Source: Treponema sp. (lineage in GTDB: Bacteria > Spirochaetota > Spirochaetia > Treponematales > Treponemataceae). Taken from it: a stretch of 26,560 nt of DNA. The notes beneath the pieces were generated by a model, which worked only from the letters and a program-made list of their open reading frames with translations, had not been told where the DNA came from and made no database searches. The position numbers and the translations under genes were made by a program. The stretch is from contig JAHAZA010000077.1 in NCBI GenBank assembly GCA_018385415.1, positions 1 to 26,560 on the forward strand, in the 5' to 3' direction. Shown piece after piece: positions 15,547 through 22,046 of this stretch; positions within the stretch are counted from its first letter, which is position 1; every line of letters begins with the position of its first letter.

Positions 15547-16962
15547 ATGACAATCAAAGCATCCAAAGCAGCAAATTTCGGAAATGGAAAAACAATCCGT
15601 GTACCAGGTTCAAAGAGCCATACTATCAGAGCTCTTATTCTTGCAACCATGAGTGAAGGAAATACAAAAATTACAAATCCACTCAAAAGCGCAGATGCTC
15701 TTTCTACAGCAAAGGCTGTTCAGAAAATCGGAGCTAAAGTAACATTCCATGATGAGGAAAACTACTGGCTCGTTGAAGGATGCGGAAATAACATTCACCT
15801 TCCAGAAGATGAAATCGATGTAGGAAATTCTGGTTCCCTCATGTATTTCATTTCTCCTGTTCTTGCAACTTTACCTGGACGATGTGTAATAAACGGTGAT
15901 GAATCAATTCAGAAACGTCCCGTAGTTCACTTAACAGATGCACTTACAAAAATGGGCGCAAACGCTTTTTCTCAGAAGGAAGGTTCTGTATGTCCCCCAT
16001 TTGAATTTACAGGCCCTATCAATAATAACAAAGTCCTGATAACAGAAGGAAAACTTTCACAGTACATTTCTGGAATCATGATGGCTTCGACGCGCCTTAC
16101 AGGAACAACAAAGCTTGAACTTACAGATCCACAGGAAACTCCATACCTTTCAATGACAAAATACTGGCTTGATAAATATGGCGTTGAAAGCACAATTTCT
16201 GATGACTACAAAAACATTTCTGTAACAGGGCCAGTAACACTTAAAGCCCACGATGTAATTATTCCATCAGACTGGGAAGCAGTTGCATTCCCACTCATTG
16301 CAGCTTTAATCGCAAACGAAAACATTGTAATTTCTGACATTGACGATTCAGGAACACAAGGTGATGAAAAAATTGTTGAACTTTTAAAGGATTACGGTGC
16401 TGACATTATCTGGGACAAAAAAGCTAAGACACTTGAAGTAAATCCACAGCTTAAAAACAAATCTAAAAATGAAAAACATTTACTCAACAGAATCTTAAGC
16501 GTAAAAGGAACTGAAAAAACAATTAATATGGCAGCATACCCTGATGCAATCTGCGCACTCTGTGTTATTGCTTGTTTTGCTGATGGAAAAACGGTATTTA
16601 CAGACATCGACATCTGTCGCAAAAAAGAAACTGACAGAATCGTCGTAATGACAGAACTTCTTAAAAGCCTTGGTGCTGACATTGAAGACAAAGGTGACAC
16701 ACTTGTAATCAATGGACACTCACCTTTCGTAAAAACACCAAACGGAATTGAAAATAATCCAGAGTTTAAGATGCACGGCGGAACAGTTGATTCTTACCTT
16801 GATCACCGTGTAGCAATGAGTCTTGCATGTTACGGCTTGTTCTTACCTGAAACAGATGCTGTTTATGTAAAAGATGCAGAATGCTGTAATGTTTCTTTCC
16901 CGGGATTTTTTGACACTATGAACTCAAGTCTCGGTACTGAATTCGTCAGTGCTGATAAGTAG
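15547..16962 (+). CDS. aroA: 3-phosphoshikimate 1-carboxyvinyltransferase (EPSP synthase), divergent
   Basis: 471 residues, longer than the usual ~430. The enzyme joins PEP to shikimate-3-phosphate in the chorismate pathway. Seen: VPGSKSHTIRAL (equivalents of E. coli K22, S23, R27), QKRPVVHLTDAL (R124), LSQYISGIMMAS (S170-Q171), SDWEAVAF (D313), CRKKETDR (K340-E341, R344) and DHRVAMS (R386). Departures: GNSGSLMYF replaces GNAGTAMRP (Arg100 and Pro101 lost), and the loop normally ending in AKTFPDYF reads NVSFPGFF, so Lys411 is Val. There is also a basic insert near residues 298-317 (QLKNKSKNEKHL). I still favour EPSP synthase but with altered PEP-side contacts. AGGA precedes the start. The 3' end overlaps the convergent lipoprotein gene by 17 bases. 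Confidence 0.85.
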   Translation: MTIKASKAANFGNGKTIRVPGSKSHTIRALILATMSEGNTKITNPLKSADALSTAKAVQKIGAKVTFHDEENYWLVEGCGNNIHLPEDEIDVGNSGSLMYFISPVLATLPGRCVINGDESIQKRPVVHLTDALTKMGANAFSQKEGSVCPPFEFTGPINNNKVLITEGKLSQYISGIMMASTRLTGTTKLELTDPQETPYLSMTKYWLDKYGVESTISDDYKNISVTGPVTLKAHDVIIPSDWEAVAFPLIAALIANENIVISDIDDSGTQGDEKIVELLKDYGADIIWDKKAKTLEVNPQLKNKSKNEKHLLNRILSVKGTEKTINMAAYPDAICALCVIACFADGKTVFTDIDICRKKETDRIVVMTELLKSLGADIEDKGDTLVINGHSPFVKTPNGIENNPEFKMHGGTVDSYLDHRVAMSLACYGLFLPETDAVYVKDAECCNVSFPGFFDTMNSSLGTEFVSADK

Positions 16963-18295
16963 CTTCCAGCAGATTTAGTTCACCAACAAAGGCATATACG
17001 TTCTCAATGGAATGAGTGTAGACTTTACGTTTATTTTCGTTATAGAAATTTATATCAACATTGTAAAAGCCTTCTGGTACGGTAATTCCTGCAACACTTG
17101 CATATCCAGGGAAATATCTAGAAATGCGTACATCAGCTCGTTCTGTAATTTCCGTAGAGATTTGGGAAAAAAAATTAAGCACTGTAAATAAGTCACTAAG
17201 CTGCCTATCATCTGTGACCCGCGAAGCAATTTCATAAGCACCTGAAGTTGCGGCTTTACCTACAGAGCGGATAACAGCTCTTGCATAAATCGAAGCAAAA
17301 TGCTGCTTATAAGTATCAGAGGCAATATTATCAATACTTTCAATCGCATGAAGATTAACCTTATAAACGTTTCCTGTTTCGGCATTTGTCAGCACAGCTT
17401 GAATTGCACGAATATTTGTGGGTCTGTGCTCCATTATCGGAATAGCAAATTTATAATATGCATTTGCAAACGGAATACGAATTACCTCTTCTACTTTTAC
17501 CGGACTTTTTCCTGTAAAACATACAAAATTAACTCTGGCATTATCTTCAGGTAATATAAGTTCTTCTTCAAGATTTTGAGGCTTCGAAAAATTATATAAC
17601 GTTGGCTGAAATTTAAAAGCATCGTTAATTTTTTCCAGATCAATTCTAGCTGCATCAGAATCACCTGCTGTTCTGTATAAAAGCATACTTAAATACCTTG
17701 CCAATGCACTATTATGGAACTTAACCTCGGAATCAACACAATCTAACTCTGTTTTAGCAAAATCAGAACTTACACTGGCTTTCAGACTATCAATTACAGC
17801 CTGATATTCTTTTCCTACAAGCTTCATTTTATTATCAAAGCGTCTGATTTCAACCATTGCATCTTCTATTTTATAAAGATGGATATAATTCAGACACATG
17901 AAAATATTTGTATAAATATCCTCGTATGTTTCACCTGGATAGTCTATAACAGTATCATTAATTAATATGGAGCCAACAGCTTGAGAAATACTTTTTGTAA
18001 AGTTTTTCTGTATTTCAACTTCTGCCTTGGAAAAATTATCAGTTGATTTTTCATAGTCACCGGCAAAGTGCTGAAGAATCCCCATATCAAGATAGGAAAG
18101 TACTTTATCATGAGGTCCATAATAATAGTCATGCATTTCATAAAGCTTATAACTGGCTTCATCATAGTGACTATTACAAATCTGATTTTCAATTGGTGAA
18201 TAATCAAGATCAGCAGTTGAGAGGCAGGAATTAAAACTTACTGAAAGAAAGAGAATAGTTGCAGTAGTGTTTATGAATTTTAATATGGATTTCAT
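16946..18295 (-). CDS. TPR-like lipoprotein (COG3014-type), function unknown
   Basis: 449 residues. Signal peptide with hydrophobic core ATILFLSVS and a loose lipobox FNSC (Cys24). The N-terminal half is helical with tetratricopeptide-like spacing (DYSPIENQICNSHYDEASYKLYE, then SYLDMGILQHFAGDYEKSTDNFSKAE, then DIYTNIFMCLNYIHLYKIEDAMVEIRRFD). The middle holds FVCFTGKSPVKVEEVIRIP, and the C-terminal half reads as beta-rich, ending RKVYTHSIENVYAFVGELNLLEA. I recall this layout from an uncharacterised bacterial lipoprotein family (COG3014) but cannot verify it. The start ATG overlaps the M20 peptidase stop (ATGA), so it is the last gene of galE-peptidase-lipoprotein. It meets aroA tail to tail. 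Confidence 0.75.
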   Translation of the reverse strand: MKSILKFINTTATILFLSVSFNSCLSTADLDYSPIENQICNSHYDEASYKLYEMHDYYYGPHDKVLSYLDMGILQHFAGDYEKSTDNFSKAEVEIQKNFTKSISQAVGSILINDTVIDYPGETYEDIYTNIFMCLNYIHLYKIEDAMVEIRRFDNKMKLVGKEYQAVIDSLKASVSSDFAKTELDCVDSEVKFHNSALARYLSMLLYRTAGDSDAARIDLEKINDAFKFQPTLYNFSKPQNLEEELILPEDNARVNFVCFTGKSPVKVEEVIRIPFANAYYKFAIPIMEHRPTNIRAIQAVLTNAETGNVYKVNLHAIESIDNIASDTYKQHFASIYARAVIRSVGKAATSGAYEIASRVTDDRQLSDLFTVLNFFSQISTEITERADVRISRYFPGYASVAGITVPEGFYNVDINFYNENKRKVYTHSIENVYAFVGELNLLEATYQH

Positions 18296-19515
18296 ATACT
18301 CATTAACACTGCAAGAGTTTCTGCGTCCTTTATAATGTTATCTATTATACAATATTCATTAGGCATGTGAGCACATTCATCCAAAGTTCCCCACACAACA
18401 CAGTTGTAACCATGATTTCGAAGTTCTGCACCAACAGTACCACCACCGATCCCAATAATTTTTGATTCAATACCATGAGTATCTTTAAGTGCCTGACTTA
18501 AAAGCTGAACAACCTTTGCGTCTTTAGGAGTTGCAACAGACTGTGCTTTCTGTAAAAGCTTATATGTTATTTTTACACCAAAATTAATTTCAATTTTTTT
18601 GCAGATTTCTTCAACTTTTACAAGAACTTCATCACAACTATAACAAGGAAGTATTCGGCAATCCATATACATAACATCACTGCCAGGAATAATATTCACA
18701 CCATCAACATTTGCTTTACGCATTGTAGGTTCGAAAGTTGAATAATCAGGTGTAAACAAAGCGTCTTTATTATTAAAAGCAGCTTTCAATTCACGATTTA
18801 ATTCTACTGCAAGATGACTTGCTGCAAGGCATGCATTCTTACCTTCATCAGGGCGAGATCCATGACATTGTTTACCAGAAGTTGTAAATTCAATCCAAAG
18901 TATATTTTTTTCTGCAACTTCAATTGTTTCGCCCTTTGAGTCTCCACCATCAGGAATAATTATCAAATCTTCTTTTTTAAATATATCAGTATTTTCAAGA
19001 AGCCAGATAATTCCATAATGACTTCCAACTTCTTCATCAGCTGCGAACAATAATTTTACAGTATGTTTTGGTTTAATTCCAAGATTTGTATAAGCCCAGG
19101 CGGCAGCAAAAGCACTTACCAATCCCTGCTGATTATCTTCAACGCCACGACCATAAAGCTTTCCATCTTTTTCTAACACTGTCCAAGGATCTGTATTCCA
19201 CAGAGAAAGATCTCCTGCAGGAACAACATCCAGATGAGCCATTACCCACACTGAATAATCATCGCTTTCACCGTCAATAGTTGCAACAAGATTAGGACGG
19301 ATGCCACCCTTAGCTCTTGCATCAGGAGCATCATATCGTTCAAGCTTTGTAATTCCATGAGAAATCAAGAAAGCCTGTAAAGCTTCACACTTATCCAGCT
19401 CACCTTCTCCTCCATTTTCAGGAGCCATTGCTTTGTGACTTGTAAGAATTTTTTCAAGTTCAATATATTCTTTTCTATTTTCTTTGATAAAGGATCTTAA
19501 TTTCTCTAAAGACAT
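18292..19515 (-). CDS. M20 family metallopeptidase, dipeptidase-like (PepV/Sapep type)
   Basis: Two-zinc cytosolic peptidase, 407 residues. Seen: first zinc motif MAHLDVVPAGD (H94, D96), the spacing motif LYGRGVEDNQQG (bridging D127), and the catalytic/zinc pair AADEEVGSHYG (E161, E162). The distal ligands are DGGDSKGE and the C-terminal histidine in LDECAHMPNEY, and the lid domain includes QCHGSRPDEG. The WNTDPW and RGVEDNQQG form is that of dipeptidases such as PepV rather than of acetylornithine deacetylase (DapE/ArgE). Substrates are probably small peptides; specificity is not readable here. AAGGA lies upstream. Its ATG shares a base with the galE stop (TAATG) and its stop overlaps the next ATG. 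Confidence 0.88.
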   Translation of the reverse strand: MSLEKLRSFIKENRKEYIELEKILTSHKAMAPENGGEGELDKCEALQAFLISHGITKLERYDAPDARAKGGIRPNLVATIDGESDDYSVWVMAHLDVVPAGDLSLWNTDPWTVLEKDGKLYGRGVEDNQQGLVSAFAAAWAYTNLGIKPKHTVKLLFAADEEVGSHYGIIWLLENTDIFKKEDLIIIPDGGDSKGETIEVAEKNILWIEFTTSGKQCHGSRPDEGKNACLAASHLAVELNRELKAAFNNKDALFTPDYSTFEPTMRKANVDGVNIIPGSDVMYMDCRILPCYSCDEVLVKVEEICKKIEINFGVKITYKLLQKAQSVATPKDAKVVQLLSQALKDTHGIESKIIGIGGGTVGAELRNHGYNCVVWGTLDECAHMPNEYCIIDNIIKDAETLAVLMSI

Positions 19516-20498
19516 TATTTATGTTCCTTATTGTATCTCTGATATGCTTTATAAGTTGAATCAATCAATGTATCAATATCTGAGTATTCTGCTTTCCAGT
19601 TAAGTTTTTCAGCAGCCTTCTTAGAAGTTGCATACAAACATGCTGGATCTCCAGGACGACGTTCAACATAGTCAGCAGGGATTGGCTGTCCTGTAATCCT
19701 TCTTGCTGCTTCAACCATTTCAGTTACTGAAGTTCCTTTTTCACTTCCAAGATTTACTGTAAGACTTTCATTATTTTTTACAATGTAATCCAATGCCTTT
19801 ACATGAGCCCTTGCAAGATCTGTTACATGAACATAATCACGAATACAAGTTCCATCCGGTGTATCATAGTCCTTTCCAAAAATCTTCATTTTATCACGCA
19901 TACCGCAAGCGACTTCCATGATAATAGGAAGAAGATTCGCAGGATTCTGTTCCAATCCATAAAGAACTCCATCTGGATCATATCCTGCAGCATTAAAGTA
20001 ACGGAGTGCTGCAAATTTGAGACCCTTGATTTTGTCATACCACTTCATAAATTCTTCAATTGAAAGTTTTGTATAACCATAATAATTTTCAGGATCTTTT
20101 GGATGATCTTCATCAATTGGAAGATATTTTGGTTCACCAAAAACTGCTGCACTAGACGAGAAAACCATATATTTACAGTTATGTTCAACAGCAGAGTTCA
20201 AAATATTTAATGTTCCAGTAATGTTATTAACAGAATATTTTTCGGGATTAATCATTGATTCCCCAGCAGCTTTAAATGCTGCAAGATGAATGAATGCATC
20301 AAATCCACGTGCAAAAGCTTTATCAAGAGAATCCTTATAAAGGATATCACCAGCAATAAAATCATTTTCCTTAAACAGATTCTGTAAAAGTCCACTTGAA
20401 AGATTATCAAAAACTGTAATTTCATGTCCTTGAGCCATCAATTCTTTTACAACATGACTTCCAATATATCCTGCACCACCAATAACTAAAACTTTCAT
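19515..20498 (-). CDS. galE: UDP-glucose 4-epimerase GalE
   Basis: NAD-dependent short-chain dehydrogenase/reductase that interconverts UDP-glucose and UDP-galactose, supplying galactose for glycans and allowing galactose use. 327 residues, standard. Seen: the NAD motif GGAGYIGSH (7-15), D31 in FDNLSSG, FSSSAAVFGEP (catalytic Ser near 115), the Tyr-Lys pair Y140/K144 in YYGYTK, RYFNAAG and RDYVHVTDLARAH. The start has AGGAG seven bases upstream. An exact TTGAT-N4-ATCAA box lies 51 bases before the ATG. First gene of a three-gene overlapping run; the link between epimerase and the following peptidase is not clear. Confidence 0.96.
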   Translation of the reverse strand: MKVLVIGGAGYIGSHVVKELMAQGHEITVFDNLSSGLLQNLFKENDFIAGDILYKDSLDKAFARGFDAFIHLAAFKAAGESMINPEKYSVNNITGTLNILNSAVEHNCKYMVFSSSAAVFGEPKYLPIDEDHPKDPENYYGYTKLSIEEFMKWYDKIKGLKFAALRYFNAAGYDPDGVLYGLEQNPANLLPIIMEVACGMRDKMKIFGKDYDTPDGTCIRDYVHVTDLARAHVKALDYIVKNNESLTVNLGSEKGTSVTEMVEAARRITGQPIPADYVERRPGDPACLYATSKKAAEKLNWKAEYSDIDTLIDSTYKAYQRYNKEHK

Positions 20499-20548
20499 AA
20501 GTACTCCTGAAAGAATATATTTTAAACTATTGAATTCTTACACTTTTC

Positions 20549-20562
20549 TTGATTTTTATCAA
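20549..20562. promoter_or_regulatory. FNR/CRP-family type box upstream of galE
   Basis: TTGATTTTTATCAA, an exact match to the FNR consensus TTGAT-N4-ATCAA, flanked by C and G that extend the dyad to 16 bases. It sits between the transporter terminator and galE. Whether a Crp/Fnr protein of this organism reads that sequence is unknown; the DNA pattern is certain, the function inferred. Confidence 0.45.
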
Positions 20563-20587
20563 GTCATGTCATATTTACATTGAACAC

Positions 20588-20620
20588 AAAAAAAGGCTGC
20601 CAGATTTATCCAGCAGCCTT
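20588..20620 (-). terminator. Rho-independent terminator after the AspT/YidE-like gene
   Basis: On the minus strand AAGGCTGC pairs perfectly with GCAGCCTT (plus 20613-20620 with 20593-20600), with a 12-base loop and a run of seven T after it. It lies 21 bases beyond the transporter stop and insulates galE. Confidence 0.88.
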
Positions 20621-20641
20621 CGAAATTCCTCTTATTAAAAA

Positions 20642-21877
20642 TTAGAAGAACATAATTACAAGCTTAGAAGCAAGTACGATTGATACTAATGCAAAAGGAT
20701 ATGTTGCAGCATAAGCAGCAGATACTTCATCAGTTCCTGCAGTTGCAATCAAAGTTCCAAGAGCTGGAGTTGAAGTCATACCACCTGTGATAGAACCAAG
20801 GTTGTTCAAAATACTGAGCTTAAATACATAGCGTGCAATTATATAACCAACGATCATTGGAACTGTTGTCATTACTGCTCCGTAGATAAAGTATGTCCAA
20901 CGGAATTTTTCAATAAAGTTAACACCACCTGGAACACCAGCACCAATAAGGAAGAGAACAAGACCAAGCTCGCGCATAAAGTTCAATGTTTCTTTTTTGA
21001 TTCTACAATCAAGACCACCAATATGTGCAAAATGACCAACAATCAAACCACCAATCAAACATCCACCAGAGTTTCCAAGTGAGAAGTATGACATGATTGT
21101 CTGACCATTTTTTTCAATTGTTCCTACAGGAATCTTAATTGCACCAATGAGACATCCAACAGCAACAGCTACAAAGAATGCAAAGAATCCAAATGGGTCA
21201 ACCTGAATAAACTTTCCTTTTAATTCAGGAATCTTAACCTGATTTGCAGCCTGGAAGTTTGCAACTTCTTTAGGCATATCAACTTTAAGAATCTTTGGAA
21301 GAATCTGAACGAAAAGAACAACACCAAGAACGCCAAATGTGTAAGCAATACCATAACCTGCTGTTACATCAGCTTCAATAGCCTGAGCACATTCCTTACC
21401 AGCACTGAATCCAGGAGTAGATGTAAGACCACCAGTCAAAAGACCAACAGCCATTGAAGAACTCATGTTTTTATCAAGAACAGTAAAGAGAATCGCAGTT
21501 CCTGCACCTACGGCAATTACTACAATACCAATTACAATATATGCAAGTGTAGATTTATTGAAAGAACGGAAGAACTTAGGACCAGCAATCAAACCTACAG
21601 CTGTTACGAATAACGCAGTACCGATATTAGAAACGATTCCAAAGTTTGCCTTGATTTTATCACTAAAAAGGACGATTTCTTTTGTTCCGATTTTAAAACT
21701 TGGAACAAAGTGACACAATACACCAAAAAGCAATGCAACAAGCAAAACACCTGCTGTTCCTAATTCGATGCCCTTAACTTTTACAGCACCTACAAGATAA
21801 CCAATTGCACCAATTGCAAATACGATGAAAATAAATGACAGAGCAGATGAAACAACTCCGGCTAAATAACCAGTCAT
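20642..21877 (-). CDS. AspT/YidE/YbjL-family membrane transporter, short form without RCK domains
   Basis: 411-residue polytopic membrane protein with ten or so hydrophobic segments. Two related halves are visible, each with the antiporter duplication signature: GLLTGGLTSTPGFSAG in the first and GSITGGMTSTPALGTL in the second. An inverted-topology repeat is typical of the AspT (aspartate:alanine exchanger) superfamily. YidE, YbjL and AspT carry two cytosolic TrkA-C/RCK domains between the halves (about 550 residues in all). Here the halves are joined only by about 35 residues (LKVDMPKEVANFQAANQVKIPELKG). The substrate is unknown; dicarboxylate or amino acid exchange would suit the neighbouring fumarate-reductase operon but is a guess. 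GAGG precedes the ATG; a terminator follows. It stands as a single-gene unit. Confidence 0.85.
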   Translation of the reverse strand: MTGYLAGVVSSALSFIFIVFAIGAIGYLVGAVKVKGIELGTAGVLLVALLFGVLCHFVPSFKIGTKEIVLFSDKIKANFGIVSNIGTALFVTAVGLIAGPKFFRSFNKSTLAYIVIGIVVIAVGAGTAILFTVLDKNMSSSMAVGLLTGGLTSTPGFSAGKECAQAIEADVTAGYGIAYTFGVLGVVLFVQILPKILKVDMPKEVANFQAANQVKIPELKGKFIQVDPFGFFAFFVAVAVGCLIGAIKIPVGTIEKNGQTIMSYFSLGNSGGCLIGGLIVGHFAHIGGLDCRIKKETLNFMRELGLVLFLIGAGVPGGVNFIEKFRWTYFIYGAVMTTVPMIVGYIIARYVFKLSILNNLGSITGGMTSTPALGTLIATAGTDEVSAAYAATYPFALVSIVLASKLVIMFF

Positions 21878-21926
21878 TTTTTTACAACCTCTTTATTAAA
21901 CTAAGATAACTTATTTTACAGTTTTT

Positions 21927-21958
21927 TTATTTATTAAACTATATGTTTTAATAAATAA
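21927..21958. repeat. Imperfect inverted repeat upstream of the transporter gene
   Basis: TTATTTATTAAAC (21927-21939) and GTTTTAATAAATAA (21945-21958) are inverted copies differing by one extra base, with TATAT between. It lies about 50-80 bases before the transporter ATG, so it could be an operator or a leader hairpin. The region is nearly all A/T, so some of the match may be chance. Confidence 0.45.
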
Positions 21959-21972
21959 TTTTATTTTTAATA

Positions 21973-21982
21973 GGAATATTCC
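21973..21982. promoter_or_regulatory. Perfect palindrome GGAATATTCC
   Basis: A ten-base palindrome between the redox-operon terminator and the AT-rich leader of the transporter gene. The position suits a regulator site; I do not recognise the binding protein. Confidence 0.3.
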
Positions 21983-21995
21983 CCTTCTGCAGTTG

Positions 21996-22028
21996 AAAAA
22001 AAAGACTGCTCTTTTACAAGCAGTCTTT
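21996..22028 (-). terminator. Rho-independent terminator of the redox operon
   Basis: A ten-base perfect stem AAAGACTGCT / AGCAGTCTTT with an eight-base loop, followed on the minus strand by a further T run (plus A tract 21996-22003). It lies 19 bases after the flavoprotein stop and marks the end of the four-gene operon. Confidence 0.92.
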
Positions 22029-22046
22029 ATGTAATTCAGTTAAGAA

